Origin: Planctomycetota bacterium
GTDB lineage: Bacteria > Planctomycetota > UBA1135
DNA length: 64,000 nt
Reading direction: 5' to 3'
Assembly: GCA_024275135.1 (NCBI GenBank)
Contig: JAJRZS010000025.1
Span: 1 to 64,000, forward strand
The notes beneath the pieces were generated by a model. That model searched no databases, had not been told where the DNA came from, and saw nothing but the letters and a program-made list of their open reading frames with translations. The position numbers and the translations under genes are program-made. Of this stretch, positions 34,583 to 44,531 are shown in pieces; position 1 is the first letter of the stretch, and every line of letters starts with the position of its first letter.

Positions 34583-35347
34583 TTGATTGCCTTCATCTCC
34601 GATCTGCACTCCAACCTCGAAGCGTTGGAGACGGCCCTGCGTGATATACGCGAACAGGGTGTGACAACCATTGTCTGCCTGGGAGATGTGGTGGGCTATG
34701 GCGCCTCGCCTTATGAGGTTTGCCAACTGGTGCAAAAGCATTGTCAGGTCTGTCTCCAGGGCAACCATGATGCCGCTTTGCTTGACGACAAAGAAGCTTT
34801 GGGGTTCAACGAACGCGCCCTACGTGCCGTGGATTGGACCCGACAAAAACTCAATCCCGAACGCGAAGAATTTTGGCCGGTGTGGGATTGGCTTGGCTCC
34901 TTGGTGCCCTCCATGGAGCTTTCTCCCGACGGCATGGAAACGGTGCAAATCGTTCATGCCTCTCCGCGGGAACCCCTGTCAGAATATCTGATGCCCACCT
35001 TGACCGCAGATGGCGACCGGGTGGTAGCCAATTTTCGTCAGGCTCACCACCGCCTCACCTTCTACGGGCATACCCATCATCCTGGTTGGTTCGAAGAAGG
35101 GCAGGCTTTTCATCGTGCTGCTGGCGATGATGTGGTTTTGGAGTTTGCCGCCGACAAGCGCTATTTGGTAAACGTGGGCTCGGTGGGCCAACCGCGGGAT
35201 GGAGATCCGCGGTTGTGTTATGCCCTTTTTGATGGAAAATCCATGCGCTGGCGCCGGTTGTCCTATGATTGGGAGCAAGCGGCCCGTCGCATTCAACAAG
35301 CCGACCTTCCCGAATCCCTAGCTGCACGCCTTTTAGTCGGGCGGTGA
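34583..35347 (+). CDS. Metallophosphoesterase (YfcE/calcineurin-like)
   Basis: A 254-residue cytoplasmic metallophosphatase. The metal-binding blocks are in order: SDLHSN (DxH), GDVVGYGASP, GNHDAAL and GHTHHPGWF, with the final His pair NVGSVGQPRDGDPR. This order is that of the YfcE/serine-threonine-phosphatase-like subgroup. Substrate cannot be told from sequence; phosphodiesters, cyclic nucleotides or protein phosphates are all known in this group. It starts with TTG 34583, as ATG is not available near the conserved IAFISDLHSN. Confidence 0.88.
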   Translation: MIAFISDLHSNLEALETALRDIREQGVTTIVCLGDVVGYGASPYEVCQLVQKHCQVCLQGNHDAALLDDKEALGFNERALRAVDWTRQKLNPEREEFWPVWDWLGSLVPSMELSPDGMETVQIVHASPREPLSEYLMPTLTADGDRVVANFRQAHHRLTFYGHTHHPGWFEEGQAFHRAAGDDVVLEFAADKRYLVNVGSVGQPRDGDPRLCYALFDGKSMRWRRLSYDWEQAARRIQQADLPESLAARLLVGR

Positions 35348-35380
35348 GCCAAACTTGCTCCGCATCCATCCTTTCCATTC

Positions 35381-37264
35381 ATGGGAAAACGCATTCTTAG
35401 CTTCGCTCTTTGGGGACTCGCCGCAGTCGTCATCATGCAAACCTGTTTCCCCAGCAAACAAAAGGTGGAAACCACGACGAGTACCGCTTGGTTGGAGAGC
35501 TTTGACACGCTCCCGCCCGCAGACTATCCCCTCGTTTTAGAAAATGATTTGCTTTATTCGGAGTGGAGTGCCAACGGCGCTTCTTGTGGCAAAGTCATGC
35601 TTAAGGAGTTTACTGCCGACTTGCATGATGGTGCTGTGCTGGACAAAGATTGGTTGGTGGTTTACGACGCCCGTTGGGTGGAGGAGAAGGCAGGCAATGG
35701 GCCATCGAACTATCGGCGGCGGGATGCTTTGCGGTTACTGGAGTCTTCCGATTTTTTGTTGCCCGCGGATCCTGAAACCCGAGTCAAAAAGAATTTAGAT
35801 TCTGTCGAGTGGACGCCAAGTTTCGATGCCGCCAAAAACGAGCTGAGTTTTCGTTGGCAGAGCCCCAACTCGGTTACGGTCATCAAAACCTTACGTCTAG
35901 ATCCTGGGGTGTATCACTTCGAGGTGGAAGTGGTGGTGATTCCGCACGACCAAGTGGCAATTGGTCGGGATTTGAGTTTTGCCATCTCTACTGGCGGCGG
36001 TATTCGAGTAACGGCCGATCGGTTTTATCGCAATCCTTATGTAGGGGTTGGGCTAAAAGAATATGGTCAACTCGAGGATGTGGATTTCTTTTTGCCAACT
36101 GGAAAGCCGGTGCCCAACAGAGCAGAAGCGCAGCGGTGGAAAGACACCAGCATCCCCTTCGTTATTGAAGGCTCGAAATACTTTCTCTCTGGGATTCGCG
36201 CTCTGGGCGACCGCGGTTTCCAAGGTGCTGTGGCCGAAGTGTTGTTCGACGACAAGGAATTTGGTGAGGCCATGCATCGCGGCGGGGGTGAGGTGGTGCA
36301 GATTAGTCCTCAATCCGAGTTTTGGAAACGCGCCTCCATCGCTGCTGGTTTTTCCATGCACCTCAGTGCCAAAGACACTGCCGAGCGCAAGCAGTTTCAA
36401 TGGTATTTCGGGCCCAAAGATAGCCGAATCTTAACTGCGGCCATGTATGGAGAAATGTCGGAGGCCATTCACTACGCCGATTACGAACGCTCCTTTTTCT
36501 ACCGACTGTTCTTCACTTCCTACGTCGCTCCTTTCATTTTGTGGTTGCTATCTTTATTCCACACTTTGGTGGGGAACTGGGGTGTTTCCATTATCTTGCT
36601 GACCATCGTGGTTAAGGCCGCAGTGTTCCCCATCATGCGTCATAGCCAGGTGAAGATGGCGGCCTATCAAGCCAAGATGGCTAAGGTGAAGCCGCAATTG
36701 GATGCAATCAATAAGAAATATGCCAAAGATCCGCAGAAGAAAAACCAAGAGACCATGAAGATATATCAGCAGCATAAGTTGACGCCCCCGATTGGTGGGT
36801 GTTTGCCTATGTTTTTGCAGATGCCCATTTTTATTGGCCTCTATCAGGCTCTGCGCAGTTCCATTTTGATTCGGCAACAACCCTTCTTTGGCTGGATCAA
36901 AGATTTGTCCCAACCCGATGCCTTGATTGATTTTCACGGCCCCTTGGTGGATGTGCCCATTTTGAGTGGGGTCACAACTTTGAATTTGTTGCCGTTGATC
37001 ATGGTGGTGTTGTGGGTTGCGCATCAACGGTCCATGCCCAAGCCAACGGATCCGCAACAAGCACAAATGCAAAAGATGATGGCCTTCATGCCCATCCTCT
37101 TTGGTTTGATTTTGTACAACTACGCAGCTGGTTTGTCGCTGTACATGATTACGAGCTCGGCCATCGGTATTTTCGAGCAGCAAGTCATTCGCAAGCGTTG
37201 GCCGGTGCCGGGTTCTCCCCAAGCCAAGGAAATGGCGGAGAAGGCCGGTGACGCCAAAAGCTAA
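35381..37264 (+). CDS. yidC: Membrane protein insertase YidC
   Basis: Inserts inner-membrane proteins with or without SecYEG. A first membrane helix (about 5-22) is followed by a large periplasmic domain (to about 360) and four further membrane helices, the last two around LPLIMVVLWVAH and MAFMPILFGLILYNYAAGLSLYM. The conserved GWGVSIILLTIVVKAAVFPI stretch, with the charged hairpin MAAYQAKMAKVKPQLDAI after it, marks the insertase core. Length 627 is longer than E. coli (548). Its last 17 bp overlap the mnmE start. rnpA and yidD, frequent neighbours, are absent. Confidence 0.94.
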   Translation: MGKRILSFALWGLAAVVIMQTCFPSKQKVETTTSTAWLESFDTLPPADYPLVLENDLLYSEWSANGASCGKVMLKEFTADLHDGAVLDKDWLVVYDARWVEEKAGNGPSNYRRRDALRLLESSDFLLPADPETRVKKNLDSVEWTPSFDAAKNELSFRWQSPNSVTVIKTLRLDPGVYHFEVEVVVIPHDQVAIGRDLSFAISTGGGIRVTADRFYRNPYVGVGLKEYGQLEDVDFFLPTGKPVPNRAEAQRWKDTSIPFVIEGSKYFLSGIRALGDRGFQGAVAEVLFDDKEFGEAMHRGGGEVVQISPQSEFWKRASIAAGFSMHLSAKDTAERKQFQWYFGPKDSRILTAAMYGEMSEAIHYADYERSFFYRLFFTSYVAPFILWLLSLFHTLVGNWGVSIILLTIVVKAAVFPIMRHSQVKMAAYQAKMAKVKPQLDAINKKYAKDPQKKNQETMKIYQQHKLTPPIGGCLPMFLQMPIFIGLYQALRSSILIRQQPFFGWIKDLSQPDALIDFHGPLVDVPILSGVTTLNLLPLIMVVLWVAHQRSMPKPTDPQQAQMQKMMAFMPILFGLILYNYAAGLSLYMITSSAIGIFEQQVIRKRWPVPGSPQAKEMAEKAGDAKS

Positions 37265-38630
37265 GTTCGACATCATCGCAGCCTTGGCGACGCCTTCGAG
37301 TCCGGCGCCACGAGCGGTGTTGCGGCTTAGTGGGGACGGGTTGATAGCCTCCTTGCAGGCTGTTTTGCCGATAACGGAATCGCTTTGCGCCAAACGCGGT
37401 GCCTTTGTGGTGCGGCTGCTGCTGGGCGGCATCCCCCCCATCAGAGCGGAAATCCTATGCTTTCCAGGCCCCAATTCGGTGACGGGAGAAGACGTGGTGG
37501 AGGTTCATTTTCCCGGAGCACCGCCTCTGCAAAAAGCCTTGTTGGATTATGTGCTTACGCACGGCACACGCTTGGCGGAGGCTGGCGAATTTACCCGGCG
37601 TGCTTTTTTTCATGGCAAAATCGATTTGACCCAGGCCGAAGCTGTGTTGGAACTGGTGGAATCTCGGTCCACAGAAGCCGCCCAATCAGCTGCGCAGCTG
37701 TTAAACGGTGCTTTGGGGGAAACTCTGCAGCAATGTCGGGAAGTTTTGTTGCAAGCTTTGGTGGAACTGGAGGCGGGTTTAGATTTTGAAGAAGGAGACA
37801 GCCAAGATTTGCAGCCAGGGGAAGTCACGTCCTTATTGCAGCGAGCAGTGGCAGCCTTGGAGCAGGGCCTGCAATCAGAAGTGCGTCGGCAACAAAGGCA
37901 GGGGGATCGCTTCCGCATCGCTTTGCTGGGCCCACCCAATGCTGGCAAAACCACGTTGTTTCAACGCTTGACGGGATGTCCGAGTTTGATTTCCGCCGAG
38001 GCTGGAACCACGCGGGATGTGCGCGCCGCCGACTGGCAGCAGTTGGGTTTGGAGCAGCCCGTGTGTTTGCTGGATTATCCTGGCTTGGGTGGGGTGACGG
38101 TGGATGCCCGCGACTTCGCCGCTCGGCAACAGGCGGAATCCTGGCAACAGGCTGTGGATTTGGTGTGGTATTGCCTGCGCGCTGATACTGCGGTCGAGGA
38201 TTTGCCCATGCGCTTGCCTACGGCTCCTTGTTTGTTGGTTTGGACCCAAGCGGACTGCGGCTCGGTCCTGCCTGCTTCGGACTTGCAGTTGGCACTGCGC
38301 CAACTTCTCGGGCCGGTGGAGGAGGTGGTGGTTGGGCAATATGGAAAGCTGGGGGAGAATGCTTTGGCGGCGGCGACGAACCGAATGCTGCAGAGTCAGG
38401 AGGATGCCTTGGCGCATGCTGGCCAGCATTCCCAGGCCCACCAACGGGCCTTAGCCGAGGCCTTGGCTGCCCTGCGCCGAGGGCAACAATGGGATGCCAC
38501 GGGTGGCCACCAAGACCTTGTTGCCGAGGAAATCCGCAGTGCTTTGTGGGCGATGGCGGCGCTGGTTGGGGAGGCCACGCCGGAGGAGGTTCTAGACCGC
38601 CTTTTCAGCTCATTCTGCGTAGGAAAGTAG
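37248..38630 (+). CDS. mnmE: tRNA modification GTPase MnmE (atypical G3 and G4 motifs)
   Basis: Works with MnmG to put the cmnm5 group on U34 of certain tRNAs. The tetrahydrofolate-binding N-domain (1-120) shows [14 protein letters not shown] and [22 protein letters not shown] helical domain surrounds the G domain, and the protein ends FCVGK, matching the conserved C-terminal CIGK. The P-loop is GPPNAGKT (228-235) and the K-loop is EAGTTRD. However, G3 reads DYPGLGG (276) instead of DTAGLR and G4 reads TQAD (333) instead of NKxD. Start is GTG 37248, 17 bp inside yidC. The 460 residues are normal length. Confidence 0.9.
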   Translation: MTPKAKFDIIAALATPSSPAPRAVLRLSGDGLIASLQAVLPITESLCAKRGAFVVRLLLGGIPPIRAEILCFPGPNSVTGEDVVEVHFPGAPPLQKALLDYVLTHGTRLAEAGEFTRRAFFHGKIDLTQAEAVLELVESRSTEAAQSAAQLLNGALGETLQQCREVLLQALVELEAGLDFEEGDSQDLQPGEVTSLLQRAVAALEQGLQSEVRRQQRQGDRFRIALLGPPNAGKTTLFQRLTGCPSLISAEAGTTRDVRAADWQQLGLEQPVCLLDYPGLGGVTVDARDFAARQQAESWQQAVDLVWYCLRADTAVEDLPMRLPTAPCLLVWTQADCGSVLPASDLQLALRQLLGPVEEVVVGQYGKLGENALAAATNRMLQSQEDALAHAGQHSQAHQRALAEALAALRRGQQWDATGGHQDLVAEEIRSALWAMAALVGEATPEEVLDRLFSSFCVGK

Positions 38631-38637
38631 GAAGTTG

Positions 38638-38734
38638 TAAAATAGCCCAAGGTTTTGGTCGAGCAGCCTGGAACCCCACAAGGTGTTGTGGTAAAAAGAG
38701 TTCACTCTGCTCGGGTTCCACTACCCGTAGTTGC
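38638..38734 (+). promoter_or_regulatory. nrdR promoter and structured leader (candidate cis-acting RNA)
   Basis: A TAAAAT hexamer (38638-38643) would start transcription near 38650. The leader has three sets of helices: a hairpin CCACAA/TTGTGG (38676-38681 with 38686-38691); GAGCAG (38661-38666) with CTGCTC (38707-38712) and TGGAACCC (38669-38676) with GGGTTCCA (38713-38720), which are interleaved as in a pseudoknot; and CGGGT (38712-38716) with ACCCG (38723-38727), which competes for the same bases just before the nrdR ATG. I recognise no known riboswitch class. Confidence 0.45.
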
Positions 38735-39205
38735 ATGCGCTGTCCCTATTGCCAAGCTGACCATGATCGGGTGATTGACTCCCGTTCGGCGGCGGATGGA
38801 TTTTCCATTCGGCGGCGGCGCGAATGCATGGATTGCAACCGGCGCTTCACCACCTACGAACGCATGGAGGAAACGCCTTTGCGGGTGGTGAAGAAGGATG
38901 GTTCGCGCGTGCCCTTCGACCGTGGGCAAATTTTGAAAGGCATGTTGAAGGCTTGCGAAAAGCGCCCGGTGTCGATGGAGGACCTGGAGAAAATTACTGC
39001 TTCCGTGGAGCGCAAGTTGACAGAAATGTTTGATCGGGAGGTGGGCAGCAAATATATCGGTCAGCTGGTGATGGACGCGCTGAAGAAGTTAGACCAGGTG
39101 GCTTATGTGCGCTTTGCCTCGGTTTATCGCGAGTTTAAGGACGTCGAGCAATTTGTCCTCGAGCTGAAACCTTTCCTCGAGCAAAACGGTGGCGGCAAGC
39201 GTTGA
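38735..39205 (+). CDS. nrdR: Transcriptional repressor NrdR
   Basis: ATP/dATP-sensing repressor of ribonucleotide reductase genes. The N-terminal zinc ribbon CPYCQ...CMDC with [18 protein letters not shown] is the full NrdR signature; the ATP-cone (about 48-138, [18 protein letters not shown] to [11 protein letters not shown]) binds nucleotides. The 156 residues are normal. I chose ATG 38735, directly before the zinc ribbon. It overlaps the ATP-cone gene that follows by 17 bp. No catalytic ribonucleotide reductase gene is visible in the window. Confidence 0.97.
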   Translation: MRCPYCQADHDRVIDSRSAADGFSIRRRRECMDCNRRFTTYERMEETPLRVVKKDGSRVPFDRGQILKGMLKACEKRPVSMEDLEKITASVERKLTEMFDREVGSKYIGQLVMDALKKLDQVAYVRFASVYREFKDVEQFVLELKPFLEQNGGGKR

Positions 39206-40874
39206 GCTCAAACGCGTCATCAAGCGCGATGGCTTTGAGCAAAGTTTCGACCGCTTGCGCCTGCGTGATTCGATTGCTTCTGCTCTAACCGCGGTTGGCC
39301 AATCGGCCTTGCTGGCTCAGCAGTTTGCAGAGACGGTTTGGGTGCGCACCGCCAATCCCTTGGCACGGGTGGAATCCTCCCAGCTTGCAGCCGAGGTCGT
39401 GGCCGTGTTGCGACTTTATGAGTGCGCGGATGCTGCAGCCGCTTTTCTTCACTATCGCCAACATGAAGAACAACAGAAGGAAGATTTGCGGGTGTTTGGC
39501 GAAGAGGGAGGGCAAAGCCATGCCCTGCCCTGGGATCGTGCTCGTTGTGCTCGTTCTTTGTTGCGCGAGTTGTATGTGGAAAGCCAGGTGGCACGCGATT
39601 TGGCCCGACGAGTGGAACGCCGCTTGTTGGCTTTAGGCTGTCGCCATCTGACGGCTCGTTTGGTGTCGGCACTGGCGGAAAATGAAGCGCGGGTGCTTGG
39701 CCTCTTGGGTGGCTCCTTGCAACAAGAAGGAATCGGCTTGAGTCGGCGCCAATTGCGTTCTTGGTTGGGTGGGGCCTGTATGCCAGCCACGTTAAGCCAG
39801 TCCGGGGTGCCGAGTTTGGGGCCGCAACATCAGGATCCCCGGCCTTTGCTGGGGGGTGAAATTTTGGCGCGGTTTGCGGTGGAAGATATTTTGTCGGAAC
39901 CGCAGCGCGAAGCTTGGAAAGTCGGCCATTTCGATTTTGTGGCGGTGGATGATTGGATGCGCCCCCTGCGTCTGTGGCTGCACCCAGGCGCCGACGAAGA
40001 CGAAACAAGTTTTTGGCAGCGAGTGCGAACCGCTTGCTTACAGGCGCATGAAGTCCAAGTGTTTTGGCCTGCCGGAAAGAAGCATGGAGCTCTGTCTCGT
40101 CTGGCTCCCCAATGGCTGCCGGGGCCTGGTGTGCAGTTGCGGTGTGCCACTTCCGATGTTGATTTGGCGCAAGCTTGGGCCGAGCAAGGTATTTGGCACC
40201 AATTGCCATTGCGGGCTTGGTTACAAAGTACCACCCAGGCGCGCCAATCCCTTCACCAAAAAGGGCGTAGTGTTTTGCAATGGCAACCACCCCAGCGTTT
40301 GCCCGCCCAGCAAGAGCAAGTCCACCGTCAGCTCGATCAAGGCGTGGTGCTGAACCTGCTGGCGCCTGCCGCCACCGCCGGTGCTTTCCATGTTGACGCC
40401 TTTCTCAACCAAGTGGCCGATGGTTTGCAGTTGGCTTGCTCGGCATTGAAATTGCTCTGCCGTCGTGCGCGGGCTGATTCTTACCCCCGTGTGGCTCTCC
40501 TTCCGTGTGGCTTAGAGACGGCTTGCAAACTTTTGTTCCCGGATGACGCCCTCCGCCTGGCCCATACTCAACGCCTGGTTTTGGCCTTGCGAGACCGATT
40601 TGAACGGGCAGCGCGTCAAGCTGGATTGCGATGGGAGCACACTCTTCCACCGCGAAGCCAAGCTGCAGCCGCACGTTTGGCCGAACGCAGTGGCTTGCTC
40701 CGACCTCAAGATTTTCGCAGTGGCTGGATGCTGGGCAACGATTCTGTTGCAATGGTCTCCTTGGCCTTCGATACTGCACCTTGGCTGGAGCTGCCCACCT
40801 CCACCCCGCTGCCGCAAGCCTTGCTTGCCCGTTTCATTCCAACTCCTCCCGCTCCCTCCACTGGCGACCATTAA
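39189..40874 (+). CDS. ATP-cone protein with NrdD-like segments but no catalytic core
   Basis: A 561-residue protein of unclear function. Residues 5-93 are a clear ATP-cone ([21 protein letters not shown]...[14 protein letters not shown]). Residues 112-172 repeat its helical part ([17 protein letters not shown]... [13 protein letters not shown]), a likely second ATP-cone. Residues 222-260 ([20 protein letters not shown] to DDW) and 384-425 ([13 protein letters not shown]... [12 protein letters not shown]) resemble N-terminal and central NrdD segments. No glycyl-radical motif (RVCGY) or active-site cysteine set is visible, so reductase activity is unlikely. Start is GTG 39189, inside nrdR, which implies co-translation. 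A nucleotide-sensing partner of NrdR or of a reductase is one inference. Confidence 0.6.
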   Translation: MAASVELKRVIKRDGFEQSFDRLRLRDSIASALTAVGQSALLAQQFAETVWVRTANPLARVESSQLAAEVVAVLRLYECADAAAAFLHYRQHEEQQKEDLRVFGEEGGQSHALPWDRARCARSLLRELYVESQVARDLARRVERRLLALGCRHLTARLVSALAENEARVLGLLGGSLQQEGIGLSRRQLRSWLGGACMPATLSQSGVPSLGPQHQDPRPLLGGEILARFAVEDILSEPQREAWKVGHFDFVAVDDWMRPLRLWLHPGADEDETSFWQRVRTACLQAHEVQVFWPAGKKHGALSRLAPQWLPGPGVQLRCATSDVDLAQAWAEQGIWHQLPLRAWLQSTTQARQSLHQKGRSVLQWQPPQRLPAQQEQVHRQLDQGVVLNLLAPAATAGAFHVDAFLNQVADGLQLACSALKLLCRRARADSYPRVALLPCGLETACKLLFPDDALRLAHTQRLVLALRDRFERAARQAGLRWEHTLPPRSQAAAARLAERSGLLRPQDFRSGWMLGNDSVAMVSLAFDTAPWLELPTSTPLPQALLARFIPTPPAPSTGDH

Positions 40875-40880
40875 TCTCGC

Positions 40881-43800
40881 ATGTACCTAAAACGCATTGA
40901 ACTCGAGGGCTTTAAGTCCTTTGCCGACCGCACTGTGATTCCCGTGGAGCGCGGACTTACCGGCATTGTGGGGCCGAACGGCTGTGGTAAATCCAATGTG
41001 GTCGATGCTTTGCTATGGGTGATGGGTGAGCGTTCGGCCAAAGTTTTGCGCGCCGACGCCATGGACGATGTCATTTTTAAGGGCGCCGAAGGCCGGGCGG
41101 CGGCACCCTATTCCATGGTGGAGGTCATTTTGGGCGACCCCGAAGGCAAAATCGTGGAAGCGGGTGGCGAAGTGGCGGTGGGCCGACGTCTATTCGCCGG
41201 CGGTGATGCGGAATACCTTTTGCACGGGCGCAAGGTGCGCCGCAAAGACGTGCGCGAAGTCTTGCTCGACACCGGCTTGGGGGTGCAAGGATATATGGTT
41301 TTGGCGCAAGGCAAAATCGATGCAGTCCTGGCGGCCAACCCAGATGAGCGGCGGAGCGTGTTTGAAGAGGCTGCCGGGATATCTCGTTATAAGGCACGCA
41401 AACATGAAACCAAGTTGAAGCTGAAACGCGTCGACCAAGATTTGGCGCGGGTGGAAGATGTTTTGGAGGAAGTGTCGCGCGCGGTGCGCTCCTTGCGCTT
41501 GCAGGCAGGCAAAGCCAAGCGCTTTGTTGAGATGCGGGACCGGCATCGTGAATTGCGAGTACGATTTGCTTTGCGGGACAGCCAGCTTTGGTCGCAACAA
41601 AGTCAACAGCTGCGTGCCGCAGAAACGGATTTGGAAGCGCGCATTGATGCTTTGCGTCAAGAGCGTGAAGTGGCGCAAACGCGCTTACAAGAGTTGGAGA
41701 AGGAAGAAGCAGCCTTGCGTAGCCGTCATGATGGCTTGCGGGCAGAGGCTGGAGAAATCAAAGAGCGTGCCGCCGGCCTGGAAGAGCGAGTCCATGGTTT
41801 GGAAACGCGGGCGGCAGAAGGCGAAGCGCGCATGGAGCGCGATCGGCTGCGCTTAAAGTCATTAGCAGGGGAAAAGGAGCAAGATAGTGAAGCGGCGGTG
41901 GCCTTGGCGGCAGAACAATCGCGGCTGAAAGATGGCTTGGCGCAAACCCAAAAGGTTTTGACGGAAGCTGAAGCGGCGTTCGAACTTGCAAAGGAAGCCC
42001 GGTGTCGCCAGCGGGAGCAGATGGAGTCTTTGCGGCGTAAGGTTCTCGACGCTTTACAAGAGCGCACTCGTTGGAACAACGAGGTTGCAGCGGCGGCGAA
42101 GAGGCGCAGCGAGGCCGAGGGTGGCCAAGCGGCTTTGGCCCGGCGGCGTGCCGAAATTCAGGCAGAAGGTTGTGGGGCGGAAGAGGAGTATCAGCAATTA
42201 CAGAGCACCTTGCGCCAACTCGAGCAAGCTGCGGCGGAAGTGGAAGCGCAGGCGCATCGCAGTCAGGAACAGGTCGAGCGCTTGCGTGATGAACGCAAAG
42301 GCTTTGCCGCCGCGGCGCATCAGGCGCGGCAGCGGCGTGCGTCGGCACAAGCTCGCTTAGAAGCTTTCCAGGTTATTGATGAGGAAATGCCGGGAGTGCC
42401 GGAGCATTTACGCCAATTTGTTGATGCCGGTGGAGAGCAGGTGGGATGGATGTTGGAAAATATCCACATCGAACAGCCCTGGGATCGTTTGCTGGAAAAC
42501 TTTTTGGGTCGCATGCAACATGCCTTGTGGATGGAAAATCCCCCGCAAGTTGAAGAATTGCCGGCTGGCATGTGCGATGTTTTCTCGACTACCGACTCCG
42601 CCTATGCCTTGCCCCCCGCGATTTCAGGTGCGCGCCCTTTGCGTGCCTTGTTGTCGGGGAATCAAGCTGCTTGTGATGCGCTTTGCCAACGCCTAGGAGT
42701 TGTTTATTGCGTGGAAGAAGCTCAACAAGCCGAAACCCTAAGTAAATCTCACCCGCAATCTCTTTTTCTATGTGTGGATGGATCCTTGTGGGGGCAGGGC
42801 TACCTGCGCAGCGGCATGCTGGCGGATGATGCGGCTGGTCGTTTGGCGCGCCGCAATGAGCGGGATGTGGCTGTGCGCACTTTGGAGGAAGCCGAGATTG
42901 CCTACGACAAGGCCCACCAGCTGGAAGAAAAAGCAAGCCAAGAGTTGGTTGAAGCCGAAGCCAAGGCCCAGGTGTTGGAGGAGCAGCGTCGGCAAGCGAT
43001 TGCGGAGCGGGAGGAATGTCGCGCCCGTTTTGAAGGCGTGGAGCGTCGGGCAAAGCGCTTGCAGGAAGAATTGGCTGCGATGGATTTGGAGGCCAAGCAA
43101 CTCGACGAGGTGCTTTCGACGGCCAGCCAAGCTGAGGAAGAGGCGAGCCAACGGCGTGATGCCATCGAAGAGCAGCGCCTCTGCGACAACCAAGAGTTGG
43201 AGAAGCTGCAAACCGAGGCGGAAAACATTGATCAAACCTTCGACTCTGCTTCCCATTCCCTACAAGAGGCGCGGGTGGCACACCATGCTTTGGAACAGGA
43301 ATTTAAGCATTGGCAGCAACGTCATGCCGAGTTGTTGCAGCGTGCATCCAAGCAGCAGCGAGAGCATGGCACTCTGGAAAAAGAAATCCAAGAGCTTGCA
43401 GCTAGCTGTGTAGAGCTGCGTGAAGAGGCCAATCGGGCCCGAGTTGAGAGGAGCGCCTTGTTGGAGAAGCGTGCGGAACTGGGCTCTCGGGTGGAGGAAG
43501 CCTGGCAGCAGTTGCAGCGGGCCTCTGAGACTTTGCATGGTGCGCGAGCCCGCAACTCGGCGGAAAGCGGACAGCTCGAGCAGCTGTTGGAGCAACGGCA
43601 GAGTTTGGCTTTGGATGTGCAGAAAGTACAGATGCAGCTGGACGAACTCATTCGCGGCATGAGTGAGGAGTTTGGTCAGCCGCTGGAAGAATTAGCCAAC
43701 AGTTTGGCCATCGATGTTTCTTCTCCGATAGCCGAAGATGCCGACGAAGACGCTTTGCGTGAAGAATTGCAGCAGATTAAAAAGCGCATCGAAAGTATTG

Positions 43801-44531
43801 GTTCGGTGAATCTCGATGCGGTGCAGGAATTGGAAGAACGACAAGAACGAGAGGCTTTCTTGATTCGCGAGCGTGATGATTTGGCTGCGGCCAAGCTCAA
43901 TTTAGAAGCCACTCTGGATGAGCTGGACACCAAATGCCGTGAACGCTTCGTTGCTACCTTTGAGAAAGTGCAGGGGCAATTCGAGCATATTTTCCGTCGC
44001 CTTTTCCGTGGTGGGAAAGCCTCGATTCAGTTGGAGGCGGATGCCGATCCCTTGGATGCAGGTATCGAAATCACGGTGCGCCCTCCCGGCAAAGAATTGC
44101 GTTCCATCAATTTGCTGTCGGGTGGGGAGCGCACACTGACCGCCCTTGCTTTGTTGCTTGCTGTTTTTCAGTCGCGTCCTTCGCCCTTCTGTTTGCTGGA
44201 CGAAGTGGATGCGGCCTTGGACGACGCCAATGTCGAGCGCTTTGTCGATGTGCTGCATGATTTCACCGGCACCACCCAGTTCCTTGTCGTTACCCACAAC
44301 CGAATCACCATGTCGCGTTGTGAGCGTCTGTTCGGCGTCACCATGCGCAAACGAGGGGTTTCCATGGTGGTGAGCGTCGAGCTCGACCAAGTAGCCTCGG
44401 AGGGGGAGATGGATTTGTCCCAGGCTGAAGCCGTCGATCCAGCGCGTGCGCGGATTGCGCAAGGTGCTCCCGCCGAGCGCTTTCAGGATGTGCGGAGCTC
44501 GCAGCAGGAAATGGAAGCCGGCTCAGCTTAG
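40881..44531 (+). CDS. smc: Chromosome segregation protein SMC
   Basis: Structural maintenance of chromosomes ATPase that compacts and segregates the chromosome. The N-terminal head has Walker A GPNGCGKS (31-38) and a Q-loop nearby. Two long coiled-coil arms flank the hinge (about 500-660, from EEMPGVPEHLRQF to DAAGRLARR), and the C-terminal head has signature LLSGGERTLTALALL and Walker B CLLDEVDAALDD. The 1216 residues are typical for bacterial SMC. scpA and scpB are not adjacent. Its stop codon shares bases with that of the convergent M28 gene (44528-44531). Confidence 0.97.
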   Translation: MYLKRIELEGFKSFADRTVIPVERGLTGIVGPNGCGKSNVVDALLWVMGERSAKVLRADAMDDVIFKGAEGRAAAPYSMVEVILGDPEGKIVEAGGEVAVGRRLFAGGDAEYLLHGRKVRRKDVREVLLDTGLGVQGYMVLAQGKIDAVLAANPDERRSVFEEAAGISRYKARKHETKLKLKRVDQDLARVEDVLEEVSRAVRSLRLQAGKAKRFVEMRDRHRELRVRFALRDSQLWSQQSQQLRAAETDLEARIDALRQEREVAQTRLQELEKEEAALRSRHDGLRAEAGEIKERAAGLEERVHGLETRAAEGEARMERDRLRLKSLAGEKEQDSEAAVALAAEQSRLKDGLAQTQKVLTEAEAAFELAKEARCRQREQMESLRRKVLDALQERTRWNNEVAAAAKRRSEAEGGQAALARRRAEIQAEGCGAEEEYQQLQSTLRQLEQAAAEVEAQAHRSQEQVERLRDERKGFAAAAHQARQRRASAQARLEAFQVIDEEMPGVPEHLRQFVDAGGEQVGWMLENIHIEQPWDRLLENFLGRMQHALWMENPPQVEELPAGMCDVFSTTDSAYALPPAISGARPLRALLSGNQAACDALCQRLGVVYCVEEAQQAETLSKSHPQSLFLCVDGSLWGQGYLRSGMLADDAAGRLARRNERDVAVRTLEEAEIAYDKAHQLEEKASQELVEAEAKAQVLEEQRRQAIAEREECRARFEGVERRAKRLQEELAAMDLEAKQLDEVLSTASQAEEEASQRRDAIEEQRLCDNQELEKLQTEAENIDQTFDSASHSLQEARVAHHALEQEFKHWQQRHAELLQRASKQQREHGTLEKEIQELAASCVELREEANRARVERSALLEKRAELGSRVEEAWQQLQRASETLHGARARNSAESGQLEQLLEQRQSLALDVQKVQMQLDELIRGMSEEFGQPLEELANSLAIDVSSPIAEDADEDALREELQQIKKRIESIGSVNLDAVQELEERQEREAFLIRERDDLAAAKLNLEATLDELDTKCRERFVATFEKVQGQFEHIFRRLFRGGKASIQLEADADPLDAGIEITVRPPGKELRSINLLSGGERTLTALALLLAVFQSRPSPFCLLDEVDAALDDANVERFVDVLHDFTGTTQFLVVTHNRITMSRCERLFGVTMRKRGVSMVVSVELDQVASEGEMDLSQAEAVDPARARIAQGAPAERFQDVRSSQQEMEAGSA

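Noticed and set aside
36554..37474. 306-codon frame on the minus strand
   Set aside because: Antisense to yidC and mnmE, both certain; no protein features of its own.
39220..40290. 356-codon frame on the minus strand
   Set aside because: Shadow of the ATP-cone gene; proline- and histidine-rich product with no family signs.
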